From: Spirosoma panaciterrae DSM 21099
Lineage (GTDB): Bacteria > Bacteroidota > Bacteroidia > Cytophagales > Spirosomataceae
Reading direction: 5' to 3'
DNA length: 48,674 bases
Assembly (NCBI RefSeq): GCF_000374025.1
Contig: NZ_KB893185.1
Location: 76,499 to 125,172, forward strand
This document shows positions 32,879 to 41,338 of this stretch, piece by piece. Each line of letters begins with the position of its first letter. Positions within the stretch are counted from its first letter, which is position 1. The position numbers and the translations under genes were made by a program. The notes under the pieces were generated by a model, which was not told the origin of the DNA, ran no database searches, and saw nothing but the letters and a program-made list of their open reading frames with translations.

Positions 32879-33763
32879 CTATGGAACAGTTACTTGATTT
32901 GCTTTCAAAACTTTATTGAAAAATAAGACTTGATAGGGGAGTGCGTTTTCCCAATACTCCCAGGTATGGGCACCGGGCCGTTCGGTATAGTCGTGTGGTG
33001 TTTTGTTTTCCATAAGTTGGCGGTGCAAATCTCGGTTACCAACAATTAGAAAATCATCCACACCGATGTCGAAAATGAGTGGTAAGCCATTTTTTTTCAG
33101 TTGATCGGCCAGCGTTACCATCGTATAACCCGGATAAGGCGCGTCTCCTTCCTTGGGTGGGCCCAGCAGCTTCGCAAAATTTTCCGAGCGCGATTTGGCG
33201 AAGTCGGCAGGTACTTTCCAGGTAGCGGTGTTGATGTTCATGACCCCACTCATGCTGCCAGCGGCCGAATACAGGTCAGGGTGGCGGCTTGAAATGAACA
33301 TAGCCCCGTGTCCGCCCATGCTTAAGCCCGCAATGACCCGGCCTTTACGGTCGCGGATGGTTCGGTACGTGTTGTCGATCCGGTCAATAAGCTCCTTAGA
33401 AATAAACGTTTCGAACTGGCTGGTTTTGACCAGTGGGCTATCGAAATAGTAGCTCGTGGGATCGCCGTCTGGCGTAACAATAATCAGGTTGTATTGATCG
33501 GCTAAGCGATGTAACAGCGTTTTGTCGGCCAGTTTGGTTAGCCAGTCGCGGAAGCTACCCGTACCACCATGAAGCAGGTACAGCACCGGGTAGGGTGTGG
33601 TATCGCGCTTTTTAGCCTTTACGTATCGTTCGGGTAGCACAACGGCTGCCCGCAGGGTTCGGTTCATGCTGGCGCTGGGTACATCGAGCGTATCGACCTT
33701 AGCCGCCTGAACCTGGATGGTCAGAAGGTAAACCAGCGTGCTGATAAGAAGTTTAGTGTACAT
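32879..33763 (-). CDS. Secreted esterase-D-like hydrolase, paralogue 3
   Basis: This 294-aa alpha/beta-hydrolase starts at the ATG at 33763, 13 bases after the preceding gene. A frame from 33796 would overlap that gene. A signal peptide (ending QVQA) precedes KVDTLDVPSASM, a start shared by all three paralogues. Triad: nucleophile S148 in GLSMGGHG, acid in GVDDFLI, His in ERPGAHTWEYW. The oxyanion motif is LYLLHGG. The fold is that of esterase D, feruloyl or acetyl esterases (CE1-like). It carries small inserts relative to its neighbours (KKRDTTPYP) and is the most diverged of the three. It is the third gene in the operon; the substrate is unknown. Confidence 0.88.
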   Translation of the reverse strand: MYTKLLISTLVYLLTIQVQAAKVDTLDVPSASMNRTLRAAVVLPERYVKAKKRDTTPYPVLYLLHGGTGSFRDWLTKLADKTLLHRLADQYNLIIVTPDGDPTSYYFDSPLVKTSQFETFISKELIDRIDNTYRTIRDRKGRVIAGLSMGGHGAMFISSRHPDLYSAAGSMSGVMNINTATWKVPADFAKSRSENFAKLLGPPKEGDAPYPGYTMVTLADQLKKNGLPLIFDIGVDDFLIVGNRDLHRQLMENKTPHDYTERPGAHTWEYWENALPYQVLFFNKVLKANQVTVP

Positions 33764-33776
33764 GGTTCGGCTGGGT

Positions 33777-34646
33777 TTATTGGGCGATCGAGCCATTAGC
33801 TTTCAGGGTATTGCTGAAAAACAGTATATGGTTGGGCAATGAATTTTGCCAGTACTCCCAACTGTGCCCACCGGGACGTTCGCTATAATCGTGAGGGGTC
33901 TGGTTGAAAACCAATCGGCGGTGTAGTTCGCGGTTGGGCTCGATCAGGAAATCATCGACACCGCAATCAAAAATCAACTTCTGACCATTCGCTTTTAACT
34001 TGTCGGCCAGATTGATTACCGAGAATGTGGCGTAGGTATCTGGTACTTGCTCAATGGGCCCCAGTATTTTTTCGAACTCCAGTTTAATGCCTTGCATCAT
34101 GTCCGGGGGAAGTTTCCAGCTTCGCATATCGGGGTTGAGTGCGCCACTCATACTCCCGGCTGCACAATAAAGGTCGGGATGACGAGCAGCTAACAAAAGG
34201 GATCCGTAGCCTCCCATCGACAGGCCCGTAATAACCCGCCCTTTGCGGTCGCGAATGGTTCGGTATGTATTGTCGATTTTAGGGATGACCTCTTTTGTCA
34301 GGTACGTTTCGAACTGACTATCTTTTCTGACCGGGCTATCCAGGTAATAACTGAATACCTCGCCTTCGGGCATCGCAATGATGAGGTTATACTGATCGGC
34401 CAATCGCTGAATCAGGGTCTTGTCGGGCGTTTTGGTGATCCAGTCATTAAAATGCCCATAGCCGCCGTGAAGCAGGTACAGCACCGGATAATTTGCCTTA
34501 CTTTTTGCATACGACTCGGGCAATACAACCACCGCGCGCATGGTCTTCTGCATTACGCCACTCGGCACATCCAGTGAATCGACTTTAGCCGCGAAAGACG
34601 ATAAGGTTACCAAAAGACTAATGCCGGAAAGAAGGATTTTAAACAT
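33777..34646 (-). CDS. Secreted esterase-D-like hydrolase, paralogue 2
   Basis: This 289-aa protein has a signal peptide (MFKILLSGISLLVTLSSFA) followed by KVDSLDVPSGVM. Triad: S143 in GLSMGGYG, D231 or D232 in CGVDDFLIEPNRELHRR, H261 in ERPGGHSWEYW. It is closely similar to the gene upstream over its whole length, including the last residues KANGSIAQ, so the two arose by a tandem duplication. It is separated from its neighbours by 14 and 13 bases and certainly co-transcribed. A signal peptide and CE1-like fold suggest deacylation of a polysaccharide outside the inner membrane; this is inferred. Confidence 0.9.
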   Translation of the reverse strand: MFKILLSGISLLVTLSSFAAKVDSLDVPSGVMQKTMRAVVVLPESYAKSKANYPVLYLLHGGYGHFNDWITKTPDKTLIQRLADQYNLIIAMPEGEVFSYYLDSPVRKDSQFETYLTKEVIPKIDNTYRTIRDRKGRVITGLSMGGYGSLLLAARHPDLYCAAGSMSGALNPDMRSWKLPPDMMQGIKLEFEKILGPIEQVPDTYATFSVINLADKLKANGQKLIFDCGVDDFLIEPNRELHRRLVFNQTPHDYSERPGGHSWEYWQNSLPNHILFFSNTLKANGSIAQ

Positions 34647-34660
34647 AGTATTCCGCGAAT

Positions 34661-35536
34661 TTATTGGGCGATCGAGCCATTGGCTTTTAGTACTTTCTGG
34701 AAAAACAGCAGATGATACGGCAGTGAGTTTTGCCAGTACTCCCAGGTATGTCCACCCGGATGTTCGGTGTAATCGTGCTCGACTTTGCTGTAAACCAGTC
34801 GGCGGTGCAGTTCGCGGTTGGGCTCGATCAGGAAATCGTCGACACCACAGTCAATGATAATTTTCTGCCCGTTGGCTTTCATTTTGTCCGTCATGTAGAC
34901 GACCGAGTTAGCTGTATACGTATCAGTTGTTGAACCCAGAGGGCCCAGAATCCGGTTAAATTCGGGTTCGATCCGTTTTTCAAACGTAGGATCGATGCGC
35001 CAGGTTTTGTAATTCAGGTCGACGGCACCGCTCATACTGCCAGCCGCACAGTATAGTTCAGGGTGCCGTGTAGCCAGATAGAGCGCCCCGTGGCCGCCCA
35101 TACTTAAGCCTGTAATAACCCGCCCTTTGCTATCGCGAATGGTGCGATACGTATTGTCAATTTTGCTGATAACTTCTTTGGTCAGGTAGGTTTCGAACAG
35201 ATTGTCTTTCTGCGTTGGGCTGTCCAGATAGCCACTCAGCCGATCCCCCTCGGGCATCACAATGATGAGGTTATACTGATCGGCCAGTTTATGAACCAGC
35301 ATTTTGTCGGGCGTTTGCTTGAGCCAGTCACTAAACTGACCTCCTCCACCGTGCAACAAGTATAAAACCGGATAAGCACCCTTGTTTTTTGCATAGGATT
35401 CGGGGAGAACGACCGCTGCCCGCATACTTCGGTTCATGCTGGTACTGGGTACATCCAGCGTATCGACTTTGGCGCTGAAGCCTGATAGGGGATACGTAAA
35501 TCCAGTTAGGCAAATAAGGAAACGAAGGATGTGCAT
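34661..35536 (-). CDS. Secreted esterase-D-like hydrolase, paralogue 1
   Basis: This is the first gene of the five-gene hydrolase operon. The chosen start is the ATG at 35536 (291 aa) with the signal MHILRFLICLTGFTYPLSGF; an ATG three codons upstream (35545) is also possible, and frames from 35596 would run into the promoter. It has KVDTLDVPSTSM at the mature N-terminus, nucleophile Ser in GLSMGGHG, acid in CGVDDFLIEPNRELHRR and His in EHPGGHTWEYW. It ends in KANGSIAQ like paralogue 2. The intergenic region to the divergent Nudix regulator is 138 bases and contains the operon promoter. Confidence 0.9.
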   Translation of the reverse strand: MHILRFLICLTGFTYPLSGFSAKVDTLDVPSTSMNRSMRAAVVLPESYAKNKGAYPVLYLLHGGGGQFSDWLKQTPDKMLVHKLADQYNLIIVMPEGDRLSGYLDSPTQKDNLFETYLTKEVISKIDNTYRTIRDSKGRVITGLSMGGHGALYLATRHPELYCAAGSMSGAVDLNYKTWRIDPTFEKRIEPEFNRILGPLGSTTDTYTANSVVYMTDKMKANGQKIIIDCGVDDFLIEPNRELHRRLVYSKVEHDYTEHPGGHTWEYWQNSLPYHLLFFQKVLKANGSIAQ

Positions 35537-35614
35537 GGCAATCATTGGATAGAACCCGTTGGTTCGATTTGAACAGGCTTTGAAGTAGACTCGCAAATAA
35601 TGCTACCTTTATGT

Positions 35615-35622
35615 CAAAAGTA
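35615..35622 (-). promoter_or_regulatory. Promoter of the hydrolase operon
   Basis: On the minus strand TACTTTTG is an exact TAnnTTTG match, 79 bases before the chosen start of the first esterase. A TTTG on the same strand at 35649-35652 is 26 bases away, rather far for a -33. Regulator binding may compensate. Confidence 0.5.
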
Positions 35623-35674
35623 CGCAAAGATGTATTACGTCATAATGCCAAATGTGTTTTTGTTGTAAAATTTT

Positions 35675-36406
35675 ATGATTGATTATAACCATCCGGCGTT
35701 TCAGTATTATCAGAATGTATCTGAACAATGCATCCACTACCTATCGATTGATGGGGTGATTTTCGGCTTTCATCAAAATCAGCTTAAGGTATTGCTGTTG
35801 CGCTGGAAAGGTACGGACGAGTGGAGCCTTCCAGGAGGTTTCATTCTGAAAACTGAGTCGGTCGATCTGGCGGCCCAGCGGATAATAAAAGAGCGTACGG
35901 GTTTACAAACGCTTTATTTACAGCAATTTCATGTGTTTGGTGAAACGGTCCGCTATAATCAGGAGGAAACCTGGGCGAAAATAAATCTGCCTATTCAGGG
36001 TATTAACTGGTCGGAACGAACGATTTCGATCGGCTATTATGCCCTGGTCGAATATGCCGAAGTTGTTCCGGCAACTGACTTTTTGACCGAAGAATGTCGG
36101 TGGTGGAGCCTGGATGCCATTCCTGCTTTGCTTTTCGACCATAACCATATCATAGAGGTTGCTTTGCAGTCGTTGCGGAAGAACGTGGGCGACCAACCCA
36201 TCAGTCATTTATTACCTGATACGTTTACCATCCCTGAATTGCAACGGTTGTATGAGACGATTTTGGGCCATTCATTGGATGCCCGAAATTTTTACAAGAA
36301 AATTATGGCGCAGAACAATCTGGAACGGCTTGCCGAGCGACGAGCTGGAACCCCACATAAAGCTCCCTACTTATATCGGTTTAAGGTCGCTTTTTCGGAA
36401 AGGTAA
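35675..36406 (+). CDS. Nudix-domain transcriptional regulator (NrtR/AraR-like)
   Basis: This 243-aa protein has an N-terminal Nudix domain (about 20-150) and a C-terminal winged helix (about 160-243; FTIPELQRLYETILGHSLDARNFYKKI, then RRAGTPHKAPYLYRF). That is the layout of NrtR and AraR regulators. The Nudix box at 55-77 is degenerate: G55, E61, R69 and E73 remain, but the expected RE pair is RI and the EE pair is ER. Hydrolysis is therefore probably lost and the domain used for ligand sensing, as in the Bacteroidota arabinose regulators. The gene is divergent from the five-hydrolase operon. It most likely represses or activates that operon in response to a sugar or nucleotide-sugar; ligand not shown. 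Confidence 0.85.
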   Translation: MIDYNHPAFQYYQNVSEQCIHYLSIDGVIFGFHQNQLKVLLLRWKGTDEWSLPGGFILKTESVDLAAQRIIKERTGLQTLYLQQFHVFGETVRYNQEETWAKINLPIQGINWSERTISIGYYALVEYAEVVPATDFLTEECRWWSLDAIPALLFDHNHIIEVALQSLRKNVGDQPISHLLPDTFTIPELQRLYETILGHSLDARNFYKKIMAQNNLERLAERRAGTPHKAPYLYRFKVAFSER

Positions 36407-36557
36407 GCGTATTGCTCCAGGGCGTCTAATACCTATAATTTGCCTGTTCAATGGGCTGTTTTATCAATTCATCCGACACCTATGTAGCTACTACAATACT
36501 TTAGCTCATTTTTGTGATCTCGGTTTGCCTTGTACAAAGGTGTTTTAAACCGGGTCG

Positions 36558-36565
36558 TAATTTTG
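36558..36565 (+). promoter_or_regulatory. Promoter of the VOC gene
   Basis: TAATTTTG is an exact TAnnTTTG match 24 bases before the start codon at 36590, giving a short leader. A TTG at 36530-36532 is a possible but distant -33. Confidence 0.5.
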
Positions 36566-36589
36566 TAGCGTATATACATAGCGTTAGCG

Positions 36590-37237
36590 ATGATAATAAC
36601 TCGACTCGAACTGGAAACGAACCAATTAGGCACTGTAAAACCGTTTTATGAGCAACGTTTGGGCTTGCCTATAATGAGTCAATCACAGGATGAGGTTGTC
36701 TTTCAGGCAGGCTGGACAGCGCTGGTGTTTCGGCAGAGCGATGTTACAACGGCTCCTTATCATTTTGCTTTCAATGTTCCCCAGTATACGCTTGAGCAGT
36801 ATCAGCTCTGGTTTGATCTGCCCTATATCAGTACCTGGTCGGCCGATTGTCGAATCGCTAATTTTCCCGATTGGAAAGCACGGGCCAGCTATTTTTTCGA
36901 CCCTGGCGGCAACGTGGTTGAGTTTATCGAACGACGAGATGCCGCTTGCGAAGAGTCGGCCAGTGGGTATTTTCAAGGTATAAGTGAGATAGGGTTGGTA
37001 CAGGATGATGTAAAGGCTACTACAGACTGGCTACAGCAGGCATATGGTCTGAGTCAATTCCCCAAAAGCAAGCCAATGCCCGATTTCACCGCCGTTGGTG
37101 ACGATTATGGGCTGTTAATTGTGGCTAAAACAGGCCGACCGTGGTTATTTACCGATTGTAAGGCGATGCCTGCTCGCTGGCGTATGGAATTCATCGATCC
37201 GAAAGGAAATCATGTCCTGATCGATCCGTTCGTATAA
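36590..37237 (+). CDS. VOC-family protein (glyoxalase/dioxygenase fold)
   Basis: This 215-aa cytosolic protein is made of two vicinal-oxygen-chelate modules. The first (about 1-115) has ITRLELETNQLGTVKPFYEQRLGL and ends FDPGGNVVEFIER with a metal-ligand Glu. The second (about 120-215) has EIGLVQDDVKATTDWLQQAYGL and ends DPKGNHVLIDPF, where the Glu is replaced, so a metal site there is doubtful. Such proteins include glyoxalases, antibiotic-binding proteins and dioxygenases; specific function cannot be told. It is a single-gene unit with its own promoter. Confidence 0.82.
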   Translation: MIITRLELETNQLGTVKPFYEQRLGLPIMSQSQDEVVFQAGWTALVFRQSDVTTAPYHFAFNVPQYTLEQYQLWFDLPYISTWSADCRIANFPDWKARASYFFDPGGNVVEFIERRDAACEESASGYFQGISEIGLVQDDVKATTDWLQQAYGLSQFPKSKPMPDFTAVGDDYGLLIVAKTGRPWLFTDCKAMPARWRMEFIDPKGNHVLIDPFV

Positions 37238-37466
37238 ATTGGCAATCGTTTCGAGGTAAATATCTGATTTTTAGTAGTTTGTTTTGTTGGCAGGCTAGCT
37301 GCTGGCTTCGCCTTTAACGCAGCGACTAGTTACATACCGTTTTTCCCTATCCGCTTATGGATGAAAACAACCTTTCGTCTGAATAGACGACTGTTCAGTT
37401 TTGGGGTCCTGTCTTTCGACTAAAAAACGGTCCTCAAACAGTCTGTTTACAACACAACATACTCCT

Positions 37467-37865
37467 ATGAACACGTTACTCAAGACCCTTCTTCTGACTT
37501 TTCTTGTCTGCTTTACTGCGTTGGCCGAACCCGGAAAAAGAGCGGGTAAAAAAGATCACCCTACCAAACTGGCCCGCTATGAGGTCGGAACCTACATTAC
37601 GGTCATGCAGAAGCTTCGTGTCAACATCGACAAACAGTTGGGGGGCGAAGTATCCGTCAGACTGATTGATGCCAAAGGAAACCTGTATTACGAACATACC
37701 CTGACATCGGTCGACACAATCGCCCGGTTGAGCCTGGATCTGAGCGATCTGAACGAAGGAGAATACCAATTGAAAATCTCGAATGGGCTGGAAATGGAAA
37801 TCCGGGATATTAAAATCAGCGCAAAAGAGCCTGTCGTCCAGTCCCGCAAACTAACGGTTTTATAA
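37467..37865 (+). CDS. Small secreted protein with a sorting-tail-like beta domain
   Basis: This 132-aa exported protein starts at the ATG at 37467; a TTG at 37401 would add 22 polar residues before the signal peptide. The signal peptide (LLLTFLVCFTALA) is followed by a short basic stretch (KRAGKKDHPTK). A single beta-sandwich domain has GEVSVRLIDAKGNLYYEHTL and LDLSDLNEGEYQLKI, the same pattern as a type IX sorting tail or DUF3244 domain, but it stands alone with no passenger domain. It may be an extracellular or periplasmic binding module. The region before it (37238-37466) shows no clear promoter. Confidence 0.65.
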   Translation: MNTLLKTLLLTFLVCFTALAEPGKRAGKKDHPTKLARYEVGTYITVMQKLRVNIDKQLGGEVSVRLIDAKGNLYYEHTLTSVDTIARLSLDLSDLNEGEYQLKISNGLEMEIRDIKISAKEPVVQSRKLTVL

Positions 37866-38024
37866 AATTATCGCTTTAGGCGAGGTCAGGAATTTACCAG
37901 TCTGACTACGGGACAATTGGCTATTGGCTGGTTGTCTCGCCGTGGCTGTAGTTGCCTGAAATCTTCATTACCTGACCGTATTCCTTGATATAGTTCGCTG
38001 TCGGTCAATTTGTTACAACTTCTA

Positions 38025-39191
38025 ATGAAAGAACCTAATCTTGATCATTGGACAACCGCGTTTGCTGTTATTGCTTTTCTGGGCTTGTTTGTGGCTCCTC
38101 TACTGTTGAGCCAGGCGGGGCAGCGTAAGAGCCAGGTACGGTATATTGTGGGTATCGTTGTCCTGTTTTCGATCATGCTGATTTACTACGTTCTGTTCTG
38201 GAGCGAGTACATCCGCCTTTTTCCCTATCTGATCGGTACCATCGATCTATTCTTTTTTTTGTTTGGGCCCTTATTCTACTTATACCTCAAAGACCTGGTT
38301 AATGAGCCAATAGCGGGTCCGAAGCGGGTGCTTCACTTTTTGCCATTCTTTATCGGTTTAGCTGCCGACCTAATTGTGCTGATAGCTCGTACACAGTACC
38401 CGGAGTTGTGGAGCCGCCCCGCCCGAATACCCATCTGGGGAGTTTATTTTAAGGTGTTGCCCTGGGTATACTTGATTCAGTTGGCGCTGTACGCTATTGC
38501 CATTTTACGACTGCAGCAATCGTTCGGCAGCCTGCAAAAAGTAGGCCGCTGGGCATTGTGGGTGAGTTTATGCTATCTGGGGTTTGTACTGGCCAACTGG
38601 TCCTATTTTCTGCTGGTCAGACTGCCATTTTTCAACCGGGCCTGGGATTACGGTATTTCGTTCAGTATGTCGGGGTTTATTGCCCTGGTTGCGGTGCTGG
38701 CGTATGTACAACCGCATATTTTTCAGACCAACGAATTCCCGGGATTTGAATCAGAGCCCAAAGAAGAGCCCGATGCCCGGTATCGTCACTCGGGCTTGCC
38801 ATCGCACCTGGCTCGTCATTTTGCGAATCAGCTTCAACTACTGATGCATACCGAAAAACTGTATCAGCATAATGAGCTACGTCTGGATACGCTGGCCGAA
38901 CGCTTATCGATTAGCCGTCATCATTTATCGCAGGTTATCAACGAACAACTGGGCATGAGTTTTTTTGAGTATGTCAATTCGTTGCGGGTCGAAGAAGCAA
39001 AAACCTTACTGGCCCAGGTATCGCGACGCGAGTTGAATGTAATTGAAGTAGCTTATCAGGTTGGATTTAATAACAAAGTATCCTTCAACAAAGCCTTCAA
39101 ACGGGCAACGGGTCGGACACCCAGCGAATTTCGCCAGTCCATGCAGGCGAAACCAAAATGTGACCCGCACGACCAGCTAGAGGACGCTTAA
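38025..39191 (+). CDS. Membrane-anchored AraC-family regulator
   Basis: This 388-aa protein starts at the ATG at 38025; a TTG at 38010 adds five residues. Its first about 235 residues contain seven hydrophobic helices (for example TAFAVIAFLGLFVAPLLL, YIVGIVVLFSIMLIYYVLFW, GFIALVAVLAYV). The C-terminal about 100 residues are an AraC DNA-binding domain with two helix-turn-helix motifs: LRLDTLAERLSISRHHLSQVINEQLGMSFFEYVN and NVIEVAYQVGFNNKVSFNKAFKRATGRTPSEFR. A seven-helix sensor fused to AraC is frequent in Bacteroidota and probably reads a membrane or extracellular signal. Target genes are unknown; the downstream Cascade operon is in line but 278 bases and several repeats away. Confidence 0.88.
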   Translation: MKEPNLDHWTTAFAVIAFLGLFVAPLLLSQAGQRKSQVRYIVGIVVLFSIMLIYYVLFWSEYIRLFPYLIGTIDLFFFLFGPLFYLYLKDLVNEPIAGPKRVLHFLPFFIGLAADLIVLIARTQYPELWSRPARIPIWGVYFKVLPWVYLIQLALYAIAILRLQQSFGSLQKVGRWALWVSLCYLGFVLANWSYFLLVRLPFFNRAWDYGISFSMSGFIALVAVLAYVQPHIFQTNEFPGFESEPKEEPDARYRHSGLPSHLARHFANQLQLLMHTEKLYQHNELRLDTLAERLSISRHHLSQVINEQLGMSFFEYVNSLRVEEAKTLLAQVSRRELNVIEVAYQVGFNNKVSFNKAFKRATGRTPSEFRQSMQAKPKCDPHDQLEDA

Positions 39192-39261
39192 ATGTGGTAA
39201 TGTTTATCAGAATTACCGTTTGCTGTGTCGCAATTAAGTTGATTTAACAAGGTTTCTATTG

Positions 39262-39451
39262 AACGCAGATGGTTAGCAACTGCCTGAAAATCATTTTTTA
39301 TCAAGCCTAAAATACCCCCAACCCCCTAAAGGGGGCTTATTTCCCTGTTAAACAAAGCCCCCTTTAGGGGGTTGGGGGTATTTTCAGGTGGTTATGATTC
39401 GTATGGTTTACTCAGATCTTAATTAATCATACAAATCATAATAATCTGCGT
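39262..39451. repeat. Dispersed palindrome (copy B) interrupted by a GC-rich hairpin
   Basis: AACGCAGAT (39262-39270) and its inverse ATCTGCG (39444-39450) bracket this region. Its right part, 39409-39455, aligns with the right half of copy A at 32835-32878 (both end ATCTGCGT-CTA). The arms are pushed apart by a second element at 39309-39384, so it appears to be a nested composite in the 278-base gap between the AraC and cas8b genes. Confidence 0.55.
39309..39384. repeat. 30-bp perfect inverted repeat, CCCCCTAAAGGGGG type
   Basis: The arms 39309-39338 and 39355-39384 are exactly complementary over 30 bases, with a 16-base loop. The core CCCCCTAAAGGGGGCTT is a motif I have seen as a common dispersed repeat in Bacteroidota genomes. 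It would form a very stable hairpin and could end transcription from the AraC gene. Confidence 0.75.
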
Positions 39452-39462
39452 GCTATCACGCA
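39447..39462 (+). promoter_or_regulatory. Hairpin in the cas8b leader
   Basis: TGCGTG (39447-39452), CTAT and CACGCA (39457-39462) form a perfect 6-bp stem, ending seven bases before the cas8b start codon. It overlaps the end of the dispersed repeat. It could affect translation of the operon. Confidence 0.4.
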
Positions 39463-39469
39463 CAATTGT

Positions 39470-41335
39470 ATGATTAAATCATTGTACATAGCTGGAAAAC
39501 TTCTTTCAGAGCTGGACGATTATAAGGACTATTTCCGACCCTGGGCCAATCCATTTCCAACCTGGCAGGGGGTAGCGCAGGTAGTTGTTGCCGATATCAA
39601 CGAGGGGCAGTTAATGCCCGAACTAGTCATTGAAGCGTTCAATCCTGACGGGGTTGATCGGTATTTGTTTCGGGAAGCCAAAGCCAATGCCACAAATCTG
39701 GTTCCGACCTTCTACTTACATACGCAGCCAACTACGGAGAAGCAATTGGAAAGCATCCGGACAATGGTGAAAAAAATCCGGCAGTCGGTAAAAAACTACC
39801 AGCACGATTTTATTCGTGACGATCAGATTGAGGCTATTGAACAGATGCTCCGAAAGCTTCCGATCGATACGACGGTTAAATATCTATTTACGATCCGGCT
39901 CAACGGGCGCTACTTTGGCGAGGATGAAAAATACCGGGCTCTTTTTCTGAACGACCGGATGCCGTATGCCACCTACTGGCGGAAGTCACGGGCTACCAAT
40001 AAAGTGTGTGCTGTCAGTTACGAACAGGTTTCGGAAGTGTGGGGACGGGTGAATACACTGGGGTTTACGGTCGAAAAACCTGCTTTTTCCCGAAATGGAT
40101 TCGATGGAGAAGATTCGTATAAGATGTTTCCGGTATCGCCCGATGCGGTGAAACGGCTGGAAGGGGCCAAGCGGCTGATACTCGAACGGCTGGCCCGGCC
40201 CTTTTTCGGGATGAAATACCTGATTATGCCGCGCTTTTTCGATTCTGTTCCCGATGAACAGGCAAGGCAGTTTCTGGCCAGCTTCCTGCGGTCGGCGGGT
40301 GTTGGCACAACGACCAGCGTCCAATCGATCTACAGCTTTATTAACCAGACAGAACAGACCGATGATCAGTCTGTCAACACGGCTGCCGACTTTGAGCCTG
40401 TGTATTACGACATTTTCTTTTACGAGGAAAATCAGGCCCAGTTTGCTATCAAATTGCAGGTGTCGAATATCCTGCCCGCTCGCTTCAGACAAATCAGTGC
40501 CGCCCGAAAGGCCGTGGAGCGGTGTTATCAGGGTTTAACAGACCCAGTAAGTCTGGTACAGGGAAAACCTGAACCGTTTCGGGTTTCGCTGGCTTCGCTA
40601 AAAGACTACTTCGCCGAATTGGTTAAGGTAAAGGGAAAAGATAAATGGCGATTCCACTCGTTCTTTTTTCATGTCGTCGACGCTGTTTTTTATAACCAAC
40701 CACTCGATCGTGAACAGCTTCTGCGGGCGTTTATGGGGGTGATTCGGGCAGCTTTTAAGGCCAATGATCCCAGCGCCTACCTGGTTAGCCGACACATCCG
40801 GCATTCGTTCGTATTCCTTCAATTTTTCTATCAACTGAATCTTTTTTCTTTTTCCAACATGAAACCTGTTGCTCCTCAGCCCGTTGGGCTGGTTCCCGAA
40901 ACGTTCGAACGTCAACACCCTGATCTGCTGGCCCATCCTCTCCGACGGGCGGCTTTTTACCTGGGCTGTGAGGTCGAGCTATTGCTGGCCAAGCAAAAAA
41001 GCTTTTATCGGAACCAGCCGTTTCGCCAGTATCTGAATGGACTGAACCTGGATGTTGATCAACTCCGCAAAATTCACCTGAAACTGACGGCTAAAATTGG
41101 GGAATATATGGATACCGGGATCAACGATAAGCGACATTTTTACCCGTCTGAACTAGCCCGGATTGCCGAACTCGACGTGCAAATTGGTCCGGCACTTCTG
41201 CTGGCCGACAATAGCCTGTCGAAGGCCGACATTTCGTATTCGTTTGCGGTAGGGATGGCTATGCAAAAGGCGTTTACCATGGAACAGGTCCGTATCAGTC
41301 GATCAAGAAAAACAGTAGCTGGCCCAACCGCTTAA
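39470..41335 (+). CDS. cas8b: CRISPR Cascade large subunit Cas8b/Csh1
   Basis: This 621-aa type I-B large subunit (Csh1/TM1802 type) recognises the PAM and helps load the effector complex on target DNA. The family pattern is visible toward the C-terminus: RRAAFYLGCEVELLLAKQKS (about 490), FRQYLNGLNLDVDQLRKIHLKLTAKIGEYMD, and the final SLSKADISYSFAVGMAMQKAF. The length agrees with other Csh1 proteins and no break is seen. It is the first gene of a four-gene operon, followed by cas7 after three bases. No cas3, cas1, cas2 or cas4 is found before or after. A full-length frame argues that it is still under selection. Confidence 0.85.
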   Translation: MIKSLYIAGKLLSELDDYKDYFRPWANPFPTWQGVAQVVVADINEGQLMPELVIEAFNPDGVDRYLFREAKANATNLVPTFYLHTQPTTEKQLESIRTMVKKIRQSVKNYQHDFIRDDQIEAIEQMLRKLPIDTTVKYLFTIRLNGRYFGEDEKYRALFLNDRMPYATYWRKSRATNKVCAVSYEQVSEVWGRVNTLGFTVEKPAFSRNGFDGEDSYKMFPVSPDAVKRLEGAKRLILERLARPFFGMKYLIMPRFFDSVPDEQARQFLASFLRSAGVGTTTSVQSIYSFINQTEQTDDQSVNTAADFEPVYYDIFFYEENQAQFAIKLQVSNILPARFRQISAARKAVERCYQGLTDPVSLVQGKPEPFRVSLASLKDYFAELVKVKGKDKWRFHSFFFHVVDAVFYNQPLDREQLLRAFMGVIRAAFKANDPSAYLVSRHIRHSFVFLQFFYQLNLFSFSNMKPVAPQPVGLVPETFERQHPDLLAHPLRRAAFYLGCEVELLLAKQKSFYRNQPFRQYLNGLNLDVDQLRKIHLKLTAKIGEYMDTGINDKRHFYPSELARIAELDVQIGPALLLADNSLSKADISYSFAVGMAMQKAFTMEQVRISRSRKTVAGPTA

Positions 41336-41338
41336 CGC

